A stretch of 64,000 bases of DNA from Clostridium caldaquaticum (GTDB lineage Bacteria > Bacillota > Clostridia > Clostridiales > Clostridiaceae), in NCBI RefSeq assembly GCF_023806125.1, contig NZ_JAMSKT010000009.1, positions 62,001 to 126,000 on the forward strand, in the 5' to 3' direction. Positions 24,364 to 34,349 of this stretch are shown here, piece by piece. Under the pieces are notes generated by a model that ran no database searches, was not told the DNA's origin, and saw only the letters and a list, made by a program, of their open reading frames with translations. Position numbers and translations under genes: made by a program. Positions within the stretch are counted from its first letter, which is position 1. Every line of letters begins with the position of its first letter.

Positions 24364-26121
24364 TTAAATATTTCTTAATATATCATTTATAGCAGAGCTA
24401 ACCTTAAGCCTAGCTTCATATACCCATTCTTCATCAAAATCCAAATTAAATGTCTTTGAAAAAGAATAGTACAGATTAATCTTTTGATAATAAACTTCAA
24501 AGTCATATAATCCCCCTTTGTAATTTTCAGGTTTTGATATAACTTCTCTCTTTGCTATAAACCTTTCATCTACATAACTTAAAAATGTACTCATCATATC
24601 AGGATTAGAAACATCAAAAGGAATTCTTAATAAATTCCATTGAATTTCTTCATTCAGCTTATAGCCTTTTAAATTTTCAAGAATAATTATGTACTCACTT
24701 ATATCCATTTTCCGATAGAAAGGCACCTTTTCTTTTTTTGTACTCCAAAGAGCCAGCTTTTCTTTTAACGGAAGGTTTTTTACCTTTAATATTGCTTCAC
24801 TTGGTCCAAGCACTGCTTCTCTTATCCAACTATCTTCACTTTCCAAGTTATCTCTAATAAATTGTGCATTATCTCCACAAGCTGCCACATAACCTACATC
24901 ATAAATTCCTTTTCTTCCTGCTCTTCCTGCAATTTGTTTAACTTCCTGAGAATTTAAATATCTAACTTCATTTCCATCAAATTTTTTAATATCCATAAAG
25001 ATTATTCTTCTAATAGGTAAATTTACACCCATTCCAATGGCATCAGTTGTAATCAATATAGAGGTTTCTTTATTAATGAATTGTTCGTATTGTTTTCTTC
25101 TTACCTCTGGCGGTAAATCACCATAAATCAGACTTGATTTTATACCTAAATCTGAATAATGATATGCTAATTCCAATACTCTCTTTTTAGAGAATACTAC
25201 TAATGCATCCCCTGGCTCTATATTTTTGGAAGTAAAAGACTTATAATCAATCTCTAAAGGTATTTCCCTCTTATACTCCTTTATTTCATATTCCTCTCCA
25301 CAATCCTCTAAGATTTTAGTTAGTATTTTCTTTGAATTTAACGCACCGCAGACATGTATCTCTTTACACTTTAATCCCAGCAGCGCTCTAGTCCAAGCTG
25401 CTCCTCTTTGATCATCATCTATCATCTGAATTTCATCAATTATGCCAACTTCGTAATCTTCATGAACATTTAATTTTTCTATAGTGCAAGCTACATGAAA
25501 AGCACCTTCTACTCTAATTTCCTCTTCACCAGTTATAAGACTGCACTTTACTCCTTCTCTATTTAATCTCTCAAAATTTTCTAAAGCTAAAATTCTTAAA
25601 GGTGAAAGATATACTCCCTTAGAACAAGCTTTCAGCCTTTGAATAGCATTATAAGTCTTTCCTGTATTTGTTTCTCCCAAGTGAAGATAGAATTTTCGTT
25701 TGAGTCTTCTTGCTTCTAAATATTCATCCTTTGGATTATCAGGAAATACTCTTTCAAATTCCTCTGAAGCTATAGCAGGTATATGCTCACTTATAAGCAC
25801 ACTTATTATTCCAGATTTTAAAAAACTATCATAATGTTTATTTACTATCTCATCATAATAAAAATCTGTTTTATTTTTCTTATTGTAATCTTCTATCAAT
25901 CTTATTGATATATGCTCTAATATATCCAAATACCCTTGATAAACACTCTTATAATCCTTAAAATCAAAGTCTTCATATTCTCTTAATTCCTTCAGCTTTT
26001 TTCTTACAGAAGCTTCATGTTCCCAGAGTGAATTTGTTTTTGTATGCCTCACTATTTCATTAATCTGGTGAATCTGATTTTTAAGCTTTCTAAAATTTCT
26101 TTCAGCTGCTCCTCTTTTCAT
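24364..26121 (-). CDS. SUV3-like RNA helicase
   Basis: The protein has 585 residues and belongs to superfamily 2, Ski2/SUV3 branch. The P-loop is HLGETNTGKTYNAI (about 147-160), motif Ia YLSPLRILALE, motif II DEIQM (not DEAD), and the C-terminal RecA domain has TTDAIGMGVNLPIRR and QIAGRAGRKG (motif VI). SUV3 is the mitochondrial degradosome helicase, and bacterial homologues are scattered. The N-terminal ~130 residues are helical and may bind RNA or a nuclease partner. No PNPase or RNase lies next to it. It starts at ATG 26121 and has its own terminator. Confidence 0.85.
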   Translation of the reverse strand: MKRGAAERNFRKLKNQIHQINEIVRHTKTNSLWEHEASVRKKLKELREYEDFDFKDYKSVYQGYLDILEHISIRLIEDYNKKNKTDFYYDEIVNKHYDSFLKSGIISVLISEHIPAIASEEFERVFPDNPKDEYLEARRLKRKFYLHLGETNTGKTYNAIQRLKACSKGVYLSPLRILALENFERLNREGVKCSLITGEEEIRVEGAFHVACTIEKLNVHEDYEVGIIDEIQMIDDDQRGAAWTRALLGLKCKEIHVCGALNSKKILTKILEDCGEEYEIKEYKREIPLEIDYKSFTSKNIEPGDALVVFSKKRVLELAYHYSDLGIKSSLIYGDLPPEVRRKQYEQFINKETSILITTDAIGMGVNLPIRRIIFMDIKKFDGNEVRYLNSQEVKQIAGRAGRKGIYDVGYVAACGDNAQFIRDNLESEDSWIREAVLGPSEAILKVKNLPLKEKLALWSTKKEKVPFYRKMDISEYIIILENLKGYKLNEEIQWNLLRIPFDVSNPDMMSTFLSYVDERFIAKREVISKPENYKGGLYDFEVYYQKINLYYSFSKTFNLDFDEEWVYEARLKVSSAINDILRNI

Positions 26122-26203
26122 TACCCTTCCTCCTGCAAAAGCTATATTCCTTATACATTATTGTTTACTTAAAAACTTTTAATATTACCCTTTTCTCTCC
26201 TTA

Positions 26204-26260
26204 AAATAAAAATCTCACTTTATCATATGCAAAAAACATGACAAAATGAGATTTTTATTT
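26204..26260 (-). terminator. Terminator after the DegT-type aminotransferase
   Basis: AAATAAAAATCTCA (26204-26217) pairs perfectly with TGAGATTTTTATTT (26247-26260), with further weak pairing inside the loop. It lies 15 bases past the stop at 26275. Confidence 0.85.
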
Positions 26261-26274
26261 CACTTATAATTACA

Positions 26275-27456
26275 TTAACTTAAAATCTTTTCTACACATT
26301 TAATCAATTCCTTTGCAACATATTCAGCATCCTCAGCCTTAAGAATTGAATAAAGCGGCAGTGATATTTCATTTGCATATTGTGCATAGGCATTAGGATA
26401 ATCCTCTATCTTGTAACCCATATTCTTATAGAGAGTAAGCATTGGAAGAGGCATAAAATGAACATTTGTAGCAATATCTTTTTCTGCCATCATTTGAATT
26501 AAAGCATCTCTTTGTTCTTCACTGAAACCTTTTATTCTTAATGGATATAAGTGATAACAGGTTTCTGTGTTTCCTTCTTTATCAAAAGGAAGTATTGCCC
26601 AATCCCTATCTTTAAGTATACTATTATAAATATGGTGTAACTCTCTTCTTATATTCATCATAGCATCAAATCTTTTAAGCTGAACAATACCTATAGCTGC
26701 CATTATATCAGTCATGTTTGACTTAAATCCATCAGTAACTATATCATACTTCCATGCCCCTGCTTTCATCTTAGAAAGAGCATCCTTTGTTTGACCATGC
26801 AGAGAAGTATACTTTAATTCTCTATATAAATCCTCTTTACCTTGAAATCTATTATCATTAAAAGTTATTGCTCCCCCTTCTGCAGTGGTAAGATTTTTTA
26901 CTGCATGAAAAGAATACACGTGAAAATCAAACTGTCCTCCTACCTTATCACCCTTATAAGTTGCTCCAAAGGAATGCGCTGAATCTGAAATAAGAACTAT
27001 ATCTTCACGCTTCTTTGCTTTTATTACTTCTTTCACTGCGTCATAATCTACTGGTACTCCTGCAATATCTACTGTCATTATAGCTTTTGTTTTAGGAGTT
27101 ATAGCATCTGCTATTTTTTCAATATCTATAAAAAAAGTATCTTTTTTTAAATCAACAAAAGTTGGTCTTATATTTCTATGTACAAGTACATTAGAAGTAG
27201 CTGCAAAAGTATAAGGGGTAGTTATAACTTCATCATCTCCACCTATCCCCAACACTTTCAGTATTAGTTCCAACCCTGCAGTGTTACTGTTTAATGCAAC
27301 AGCATGCTTAGTCTTACAGTAGTTTGCTAAGTTTTCTTCAAATTCGGCTGTTTTAGGTCCTGTTGTAATCCAGCCTGATTTTAGAACCTGAACAACAGCT
27401 TCTATCTCTTCTTCTGTTATATCTGGTGGTGAAAATGGTATTTTTTTATTTAACAT
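26275..27456 (-). CDS. DegT/DnrJ/EryC1-family aminotransferase (copy 1)
   Basis: The protein has 393 residues and is a fold-type I PLP enzyme of the sugar aminotransferase family. The PLP lysine is in YSFHAVKNLTTAEGGA (about 180-195). Other family segments are LNSNTAGLELILKVLGIGGDDEVITTPYTF near 55-85 and DSAHSFGATYKG. These enzymes transfer an amino group to nucleotide-linked keto-sugars for polysaccharides or glycoproteins. It follows a paralogous gene (28 bases apart) in one operon and ends in a terminator. No nucleotide-sugar dehydratase or glycosyltransferase is visible nearby. Confidence 0.85.
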   Translation of the reverse strand: MLNKKIPFSPPDITEEEIEAVVQVLKSGWITTGPKTAEFEENLANYCKTKHAVALNSNTAGLELILKVLGIGGDDEVITTPYTFAATSNVLVHRNIRPTFVDLKKDTFFIDIEKIADAITPKTKAIMTVDIAGVPVDYDAVKEVIKAKKREDIVLISDSAHSFGATYKGDKVGGQFDFHVYSFHAVKNLTTAEGGAITFNDNRFQGKEDLYRELKYTSLHGQTKDALSKMKAGAWKYDIVTDGFKSNMTDIMAAIGIVQLKRFDAMMNIRRELHHIYNSILKDRDWAILPFDKEGNTETCYHLYPLRIKGFSEEQRDALIQMMAEKDIATNVHFMPLPMLTLYKNMGYKIEDYPNAYAQYANEISLPLYSILKAEDAEYVAKELIKCVEKILS

Positions 27457-27485
27457 ATTAAGCCTTCTTTCTTCTATTAAGTTAA

Positions 27486-28607
27486 TTATTTTCTATAAAA
27501 TTTCTTAATTGTTTCACATACAAACTCTACTTCCTCAGCAGTAATTTCAGGATAAATAGGAAGAGCTAAAATCTGCTTTGAAACTCTTTCAGCTACTGGG
27601 AAGTCTCCTTTTTTATATCCTAGATATTCAAAACATTTTTGCAGATGAAGAGGCATAGGATAGTAAATGCTATAGCCAATTTCATTTTGTTTTAAATACT
27701 CTGCAAGCTCATCTCTTTTTTCAGCTAATATATTAAATACGTAATATACTTGCTTTTGTTCGCCCTTAACTTTAGGTAATCTTATAAACTCACAGTCAGC
27801 TAATCTCTCTTTATATAAATCAGCTATTTCTTCTCTTTTTTTAATTGCTTCATCTATATATTTTAACTTAACGGATAAAATTGATGCTTGAAGCGTATCT
27901 AACCTTGAATTATAACCGATATAGTCATAATGATATTTTTTCGATGCTCCATGTACTCTTAAACTTTTAACCTTCTTAGCTAAGTCCTCATCATTTGTAA
28001 CTATCATCCCGCCATCTCCATAGCCTCCTAAAGTCTTAGTTGGAAAGAAGGAATATACCCCAAAATCCCCAATAGTACCAGAATGTCTATAAGTTTCACT
28101 ATTCCCCTTCCATCTCATACCGAAGGCTTCTGCAGCATCTTCAAGCACTTTAAGCTTATGCCTGTTAGCTATATCCATAATTTTATCCATATCAGTCATT
28201 TGGTCAAATAAATGTATTGGGAGTATTCCAACTGTATTTTCGTTTACTCTCTCCTCAATTTTGCTGACATCTATTCCAAAAGTATCTTCATCTATATCTA
28301 CAAATACCGGTTTTCCTCTATGCTTTGTTATGCAGGAAGTAGAGGCCAGAAAAGTAAAAGGTGAAGTTATAACTTCTTTTCCATCTTTAAATCCAAGCAC
28401 ATCTGAAGCAATAATCAAAGCATCTGTACCTGATGCTACACCAATTGCGTACTTTGCTCCTGTATATTTTTCTATGTCTTTTTCTAGTTGTGCTACTTGT
28501 TCTCCTAATATAAAATTTCCTTTCTCAACAACAGCTTGTATTGCTCTGTCAAACTCATTTTTCTTTTCAATATATTCTCGATTAGAGGTATAAAAATTAA
28601 CTTTCAT
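27486..28607 (-). CDS. DegT/DnrJ/EryC1-family aminotransferase (copy 2)
   Basis: The protein has 373 residues. The PLP lysine is in YSFFPTKTLGGYGDGGM (about 185-200), and AIGVASGTDALIIASD and LEDAAEAFGMRWKG fit the DegT family, with FdtB/WbpE-type spacing. It is the first gene of a two-gene operon, with AAAGGAGA before the ATG. Copies 1 and 2 clearly differ in sequence, so they probably have different substrates. One of them might serve an amino-sugar path for surface glycans, but the context does not show which. Confidence 0.85.
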   Translation of the reverse strand: MKVNFYTSNREYIEKKNEFDRAIQAVVEKGNFILGEQVAQLEKDIEKYTGAKYAIGVASGTDALIIASDVLGFKDGKEVITSPFTFLASTSCITKHRGKPVFVDIDEDTFGIDVSKIEERVNENTVGILPIHLFDQMTDMDKIMDIANRHKLKVLEDAAEAFGMRWKGNSETYRHSGTIGDFGVYSFFPTKTLGGYGDGGMIVTNDEDLAKKVKSLRVHGASKKYHYDYIGYNSRLDTLQASILSVKLKYIDEAIKKREEIADLYKERLADCEFIRLPKVKGEQKQVYYVFNILAEKRDELAEYLKQNEIGYSIYYPMPLHLQKCFEYLGYKKGDFPVAERVSKQILALPIYPEITAEEVEFVCETIKKFYRK

Positions 28608-28781
28608 AACTTAATCTCCTTTGTATGTAGTGCTTCTTTTTTTCACATAAGACTATAATATCACTTCCATGCAATTTTGTTAACAACAGTTTATATATTT
28701 TTTTGTTCTTTACTTAAAGCTTATATTTTTTAATTCAGCATCATTATTTAACACTATTTTATCAAAATTTACATAAAAAAA

Positions 28782-28816
28782 ACTGTGCTAGATATATAAG
28801 TTATCCAACACAGCAC
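28782..28816 (-). terminator. Probable terminator after hom
   Basis: Short stems CTGTG/CACAG or GTGCT/AGCAC around a long loop are followed on the minus strand by T8. It lies 12 bases past the hom stop. The stem is weak. Confidence 0.4.
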
Positions 28817-28827
28817 TTTTAATATTA

Positions 28828-30120
28828 TTATTCTAGATTTTCGATTCTTATTATATTTTCAACCTTGCTTATAGCTTCTAATTCAGTTATTTTTACAAGG
28901 GACTTATTAATATTATCTTCATAAGTATCGTGAGTAACAAAAACAATAGTTACATAATCATCTTTGTCTTGTTTTTCTGGTTTTTGTATAAATGATAATA
29001 TGCTGACTTCATTTTCGCCAAATATAGTGGCTATCTGCCCTAAAACTCCTGGCATATCCTTAACTAAAATCCTTATATAATACTTGGACTTAACCTCTTC
29101 CATTGGAATAATATCTTTATGAGCATAGTTAGCAGTAGTAAAGCCTGACCTCTCAACTCCATTTCTTAAAACAGAAATAATATCACCCACTACAGCACTA
29201 CCTGTTGGAAGCTCCCCTGCTCCCCTTCCATAAAGCATTAAATCTCCTACCGCATTCCCTTTAATAAACACGGCATTGAAAGAATCATTTACATTTGCTA
29301 ATGGATGAATGACTGGAATCATTGCTGGGTGAACTCTAAGTTCAAGCCTTTCATTTACTTCTTTAACAGCAGCTAATAACTTAATAACATATCCAAATTC
29401 TTTTGCATATGCTATATCAACCGGCTTTATTTTTGTAATACCTTCTCTATAAATGTTATCTACATCTACTCTTGTGTCAAAAGCAAGTTTAGTTAGAATA
29501 GCTAATTTATAAACCGCATCATATCCCTCTACATCTGAGGTAGGATCTGCCTCGGCATACCCCTTTTCCTGAGCTTCTTTTAATGCATCTTCAAAGCTCA
29601 TTTTTTCTAAAGTCATTTTAGTTAAAATATAATTAGTAGTTCCATTAATTATACCAACAATCTTTTCTATCCTATTGGCAGTTAAACTTTCATTAATTCC
29701 ATGAATGATAGGAATTCCACCGCAGACACTGGCTTCAAAGTTTACAATTACTTCGTTTTCTTCTGCTTCCTTAAAAATTTGGTCTCCATTCATGGCTATA
29801 AGAAGTTTATTTGCTGTAACCACATGCTTTTTCCTTCTGATAGCATCTAATATATATTCCTTAGCTGGTTCCAGACCTCCCATAACCTCAACTACTACCT
29901 TTATACTATCGTCTCTTAATATTTCATCAATATTAGTAGTTAAAAGCTCCTTTGGAACATCAATATTCCTTTGTTTATTAATATCATTAACAAGTATTTT
30001 TGCAATCTCTATCTCACAGCCAGCTCTTTTTACAATTGCTTCTCTATTAGACTTTAGTATATTCCAAACACCTTTTCCCACATTACCTAAACCTAAAAGT
30101 GCAATTCTGACCTTATCCAT
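28828..30120 (-). CDS. hom: Homoserine dehydrogenase
   Basis: The enzyme has 430 residues. The N-terminal NAD(P)-binding domain has ALLGLGNVGKGVWNIL. The catalytic domain carries NKLLIA, FEASVCGGIPII, GIINGTTNYILTKM and AEADPTSDVEGYDA. The C-terminal ACT domain (about 350-430, YYIRILVKDMPGVLGQIATIF) allows feedback by threonine. It makes homoserine from aspartate semialdehyde. It is the last gene of the ilvC-leuCDB-ilvB-thrC-thrB-hom run, 27 bases after thrB. Confidence 0.95.
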   Translation of the reverse strand: MDKVRIALLGLGNVGKGVWNILKSNREAIVKRAGCEIEIAKILVNDINKQRNIDVPKELLTTNIDEILRDDSIKVVVEVMGGLEPAKEYILDAIRRKKHVVTANKLLIAMNGDQIFKEAEENEVIVNFEASVCGGIPIIHGINESLTANRIEKIVGIINGTTNYILTKMTLEKMSFEDALKEAQEKGYAEADPTSDVEGYDAVYKLAILTKLAFDTRVDVDNIYREGITKIKPVDIAYAKEFGYVIKLLAAVKEVNERLELRVHPAMIPVIHPLANVNDSFNAVFIKGNAVGDLMLYGRGAGELPTGSAVVGDIISVLRNGVERSGFTTANYAHKDIIPMEEVKSKYYIRILVKDMPGVLGQIATIFGENEVSILSFIQKPEKQDKDDYVTIVFVTHDTYEDNINKSLVKITELEAISKVENIIRIENLE

Positions 30121-30147
30121 AAAGCAACCTCCATTTACTACATTAAT

Positions 30148-31038
30148 TCAGCTTACATGCCTAACTACTGTACCTTCACAATCAATTTGAAGTTCTCTAA
30201 TCTCCCACTTGCTTTGTAAACTCTTTAAGAATTTCTTAATTTCACGACAAAAATCATGATTTTCTTCTTCAAGCATTACCATAATTGTTGGACCAGCACC
30301 ACTTAAATATACACCTAAACAATTCAGTTTTTCGCATTCTTCCTTTACTGCATAGAAACTATCTATAAGCTCAGCTCTATAATCTTCATGCAGCTTATCC
30401 TTACAAGCCTGTTTTATCAAATGGAAATCTCCATTATTTAATGCAGCAATCATAAGTGCTGTTCTTCCTATATTAAATATACCTTGGCTAAATTCAATAT
30501 TTTTTGGAAGTACCGCTCTTGCTTTCTCTGTTGATAAAGTAAAATCTGGTATGAGAGCACAGAATTTAATACCTTTTTTTACATTTACACTGCTAGAATA
30601 TACCTTGTTATTTTCATATATTGAAACAGTCATACCTCCAAAAAGTGCTGGCGTAATATTATCTGGATGTCCTTCCATCTCCACAGCTAACTCTAAAAGT
30701 TCTTGCCTAGTTAAAATTCCTCCCGCTAATTCATTTGCACAAACTATTCCTCCTACTACACAGGCTGCACTGCTTCCAAGACCTCTTGATATAGGAATAT
30801 CATTCTCAATACATATTTTTAATCCTTTGGGCTTATAACCAATCTTATCAAAACATTTTTTCATGGCTACATATACTAAATTTTCTTCATTATTATACTT
30901 CTCATCTCCACCCTGAAAAATAAGCCCATTTTCTATTTCTTCAACAGCAAATTTATTATACATATTAACAGCTATTCCAAGACAATCAAATCCTGGGCCC
31001 ATATTAGCACTTGTAGCAGGAACTTTTACCTCTATCAT
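30148..31038 (-). CDS. thrB: Homoserine kinase
   Basis: The product is 296 residues from the ATG at 31038; TAGGTGAG precedes it, and the frame's upstream GTG sits inside that site. It is a GHMP kinase with [15 protein letters not shown] near the start, [16 protein letters not shown] as the ATP loop (about 85-100), and [12 protein letters not shown] near the C-terminus. It phosphorylates homoserine for threonine synthase, encoded just upstream. Tight spacing on both sides indicates one transcript. Confidence 0.94.
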   Translation of the reverse strand: MIEVKVPATSANMGPGFDCLGIAVNMYNKFAVEEIENGLIFQGGDEKYNNEENLVYVAMKKCFDKIGYKPKGLKICIENDIPISRGLGSSAACVVGGIVCANELAGGILTRQELLELAVEMEGHPDNITPALFGGMTVSIYENNKVYSSSVNVKKGIKFCALIPDFTLSTEKARAVLPKNIEFSQGIFNIGRTALMIAALNNGDFHLIKQACKDKLHEDYRAELIDSFYAVKEECEKLNCLGVYLSGAGPTIMVMLEEENHDFCREIKKFLKSLQSKWEIRELQIDCEGTVVRHVS

Positions 31039-31047
31039 AACTCTCAC

Positions 31048-32529
31048 CTACATCATTAGAAACTTTTTAATTAACTCTTTCATTTCATCCTTTTTACAAG
31101 TAACCTTGTGTCTTATCTCTTTATTCTTTAAGCTTTGTATGCTCTTAGGTATTTGAATATCATATTTTTTTGACATATCATCAATTATATCAAAATCCGA
31201 CACGGTGTTATCTGAGAAATTTAAAGCTTTATTCATACTTCCTGCAAATTTGAAAGGACTTGCAGTAGACGCTATTACAGTAACAGTTTCATCACCAGTA
31301 CTCTTTTTATATTTTTCATAAACTTCATAAGCTACAGCTGTGTGAGTATCTATTAAATAATGAGAATCTTCCTGTACCTTCTTTACAGCTGATAAAGTTT
31401 CATCTTCTGTTGCAAAATCTGCATATAAGCATTCCAGCTTTTTCTTCATCTCTTCATTTATCTCATACCAGCCTTCTTTTGAAAGCTGCTCCATTAGCAT
31501 GGTTATTAATTTGTTATCTCTACCGCTAATTTCATATAAAAATCTCTCCAAGTTGCTCGATATAAGAATATCCATTGATGGAGAATTTGTTACAAAAAAA
31601 TCTCTTCTTCTATCATAAATTCCTGTATTAATAAAATCAGCAAGAACTTTATTTTCATTTGATGCACAAATTAATTTTCCTATAGGTACCCCCATTAACT
31701 TTGCATAAAAAGCAGCCAGTATATTCCCAAAATTCCCTGTAGGTACTGCAATATTTATGCTCTCACCATTTTTTATTTTTTTCTCTCCCCATAAAACAGC
31801 ATAAGTATAAACATAATATACTATTTGAGGCACTAGTCTTCCTATATTAATAGAGTTAGCGGAGGAAAATAAATATCCTTTTTCATTTAAAAGTTTATTA
31901 AATTCGCTATCGTTAAATATTTCTTTAACTCCGGTCTGTGCATCATCAAAATTTCCTTCAATACCAACTACAAAAGTGTTATTACCTTCTTGTGTAGTCA
32001 TTTGTTTCTTCTGAATTTCACTTACTCCATCCTTTGGATAAAATACGATAATTTTTGTACCCTCAACATCTGCAAAACCCTCTAAGGCTGCTTTTCCAGT
32101 ATCTCCAGATGTAGCCGTAAGAATAACAATTTCTTTATTTATATTTAGCTTTTTTGCTGCTGTTTTCAATAAATGAGGTAGTATGCTAAGAGCCATATCT
32201 TTAAAAGCTAAAGTTTTTCCATGATAAAGTTCTAAGAAATAAACTCCTGCATTATAGCTTAAAGGTGCTATTTCCGGTGTTTCAAACTTATCATCATAAG
32301 CTTTATATATACAATCTTTAAGTTCTTCATCTGAAAAATCATCAAAATATTTTTTTAAGACATAAAAAGCTATTTCCTGATAGCTCATCTTTGAAAGCTC
32401 ATCAAAAGACTTATCTATTTTAGGAAATTGCTCTGGTACATACAACCCACCATCAGAAGCAATTCCTCTAATAATGGCTTCAGATGCCCTAACCATATTT
32501 TCCTGTACTCGAGTGCTTCTATATAACAA
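31048..32529 (-). CDS. thrC: Threonine synthase
   Basis: The product is 493 residues from a TTG at 32529, giving MLYRSTR, the usual N-terminus of this family; AAAGGAGG precedes it by 7 bases, and an upstream ATG frame would be longer and lack this fit. The PLP lysine lies in LYHGKTLAFKDMALS (about 110), with TATSGDTGKAAL as phosphate loop. It is the long (fungal/clostridial, group 2) form with an N-terminal extension. It turns O-phosphohomoserine into threonine. It follows ilvB by about 100 bases, with no terminator between them. Confidence 0.93.
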   Translation of the reverse strand: MLYRSTRVQENMVRASEAIIRGIASDGGLYVPEQFPKIDKSFDELSKMSYQEIAFYVLKKYFDDFSDEELKDCIYKAYDDKFETPEIAPLSYNAGVYFLELYHGKTLAFKDMALSILPHLLKTAAKKLNINKEIVILTATSGDTGKAALEGFADVEGTKIIVFYPKDGVSEIQKKQMTTQEGNNTFVVGIEGNFDDAQTGVKEIFNDSEFNKLLNEKGYLFSSANSINIGRLVPQIVYYVYTYAVLWGEKKIKNGESINIAVPTGNFGNILAAFYAKLMGVPIGKLICASNENKVLADFINTGIYDRRRDFFVTNSPSMDILISSNLERFLYEISGRDNKLITMLMEQLSKEGWYEINEEMKKKLECLYADFATEDETLSAVKKVQEDSHYLIDTHTAVAYEVYEKYKKSTGDETVTVIASTASPFKFAGSMNKALNFSDNTVSDFDIIDDMSKKYDIQIPKSIQSLKNKEIRHKVTCKKDEMKELIKKFLMM

Positions 32530-32628
32530 AACATAGCCTCCTTTTGTTTTACAAATTTTCTTTATTATAAACTTCAAGGCCTGCAAATATATACATACTA
32601 GAGGCCTTTATTATATTTTCATCAGAAT

Positions 32629-34320
32629 TTAAGCAGTTTCTATAGTATTATGAATAGCCTCTCCTGGAGGTACAATTGGAAAAACTTTATCATCACAGTG
32701 AATATCACATTCTATAAGAATAGGCTCATCACTTTCTAATGCTTCTTTCAACACTTTTTCTATCTTATCATCTTCATCTATCTTTACAGCCTTTATTTTA
32801 TAAGCTTTTGCCAAATCAACAAAATCTACATCTGGTCCTAAAGTAGTTTCAAAAAATCTTCCTCCATAAAATAAATCCTGCCACTGTCGAACCATTCCAA
32901 GAGCATGATTATTAAACACAAGCTGAATAATAGGCAGCTTATTCCTTGAAACAGTAGCAAGTTCTATTGAATTCATTTTAAAACTTCCATCACCTGCAAC
33001 ATTGACTACTTTAGTTCCAGGCTTACCGATTGAAGCTCCTATAGCAGCTCCAAGTCCATAGCCCATAGTTCCAAGTCCACCAGAAGATATAAAAGTTCTA
33101 GGTTCTAAATATTTATAAAACTGAGCAGCCCAAATTTGATTTTGCCCTACCTCTGTAGTTATAATAACCTTTCCTTCAGAAAGTTCATAGAGCATTTCTA
33201 AAACTTTTTTTGGACTTACTCCTCCGTTATTTTTATATTTTAAAGGATAACTTTCCTTCCAATGCTGTATCTGTTTATTCCATTCACTTTCTTCTTTTTC
33301 TTTTACTTTTTCATTAAGGTTAATCAATATATTTTTTACATCGCCCCAAAGCTCTGTATCAACCTGGATAATCTTTCCAAATTCTCCTTGGTCAATATCT
33401 ATATGAATAATTTTAGCTTTTTTTGCAAAGCTGTCTTTATTACTTACTACTCTATCACTAAATCTTACACCAACAGCTATAAGCACATCGCAGTTATTTA
33501 TTGCAATATTAGAATACTTTGTTCCATGCATTCCAACCATACCTGTAAAATACGGGTGGTTACCCGGAAAAGCTCCCATTCCCATAAGAGAACAGGTAAC
33601 TGGTGCTTTTATTTTTTCTGCAAACCTAAGAAGCTCATTATTTGCCCCTGAAATATTAACTCCTCCGCCTGCAAAAATCATTGGTCTTTCGCTATTATTA
33701 ATTATCTCAATAGCCTCTATAAGATTTCTTTCAAACTGTTCCTTCAAGCTATCATCACAGCTAATTTCTTTTTCAGGATTATAGGAAACATCTATTGAAT
33801 CTGGCTCATAATCTATATACAATGTCTGCAAATCCTTAGGAATATCTATTAAAACAGGACCCGGTCTCCCAGAACGAGCAAGCTCAAAAGCTTCTCTAAC
33901 GATTCTAGGAATATCTTCTGCTTCCTTAATCTGATAGCTTTTTTTAGTTATAGTGCTGGTTATACTTACAATATCAACTTCCTGAAAGGAATCTTTATCT
34001 AATAGATTACGTGATACCTGCCCTGTAATAACCACAATTGGAACAGAATCCCTATAGGCTGTAGCTATACCAGTAACAGTATTAGTTGCTCCAGGACCTG
34101 AGGTTGCTATAACCACTCCTACTTTTCCAGTTGCCCTAGCATATCCGTCAGCAGCATGTGTTGCACCTTGTTCATGAGCTGTAATTATATGCTTTATTTC
34201 TCTATAATCATATAAAGCATCATATATTGGCAGCACCGTCCCTCCTGGATATCCAAAAACAACATCAACTTCTTGTTCTTTTAAACATTCCAACAACGCT
34301 TCTGCACCCTTTAGTTTCAT
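32629..34320 (-). CDS. ilvB: Acetolactate synthase, large (catalytic) subunit
   Basis: The protein has 563 residues. The catalytic glutamate is in TAHEQGATHAADGYARATG (about 47-65), and the ThDP motif is GDGSFKMNSIELATVSRNKL. GYPGGTVLPIYDAL at the start marks the anabolic AHAS family rather than catabolic AlsS. It makes acetolactate or acetohydroxybutyrate for Val, Leu and Ile. No ilvN regulatory subunit is in the operon or anywhere in this window, which is notable. It lies 29 bases after leuB. Confidence 0.93.
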   Translation of the reverse strand: MKLKGAEALLECLKEQEVDVVFGYPGGTVLPIYDALYDYREIKHIITAHEQGATHAADGYARATGKVGVVIATSGPGATNTVTGIATAYRDSVPIVVITGQVSRNLLDKDSFQEVDIVSITSTITKKSYQIKEAEDIPRIVREAFELARSGRPGPVLIDIPKDLQTLYIDYEPDSIDVSYNPEKEISCDDSLKEQFERNLIEAIEIINNSERPMIFAGGGVNISGANNELLRFAEKIKAPVTCSLMGMGAFPGNHPYFTGMVGMHGTKYSNIAINNCDVLIAVGVRFSDRVVSNKDSFAKKAKIIHIDIDQGEFGKIIQVDTELWGDVKNILINLNEKVKEKEESEWNKQIQHWKESYPLKYKNNGGVSPKKVLEMLYELSEGKVIITTEVGQNQIWAAQFYKYLEPRTFISSGGLGTMGYGLGAAIGASIGKPGTKVVNVAGDGSFKMNSIELATVSRNKLPIIQLVFNNHALGMVRQWQDLFYGGRFFETTLGPDVDFVDLAKAYKIKAVKIDEDDKIEKVLKEALESDEPILIECDIHCDDKVFPIVPPGEAIHNTIETA

Positions 34321-34349
34321 TTATTATAGTCCCCCTTCCTGGAAATTGT

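Noticed and set aside
29705-30190. Plus-strand 161-codon frame opposite hom and thrB
   Set aside because: It overlaps two conserved genes on the other strand and has no ribosome site; shadow frame.
33262-33651. Plus-strand 129-codon frame opposite ilvB
   Set aside because: It is antisense to a well-supported gene and has no ribosome site or family signature.
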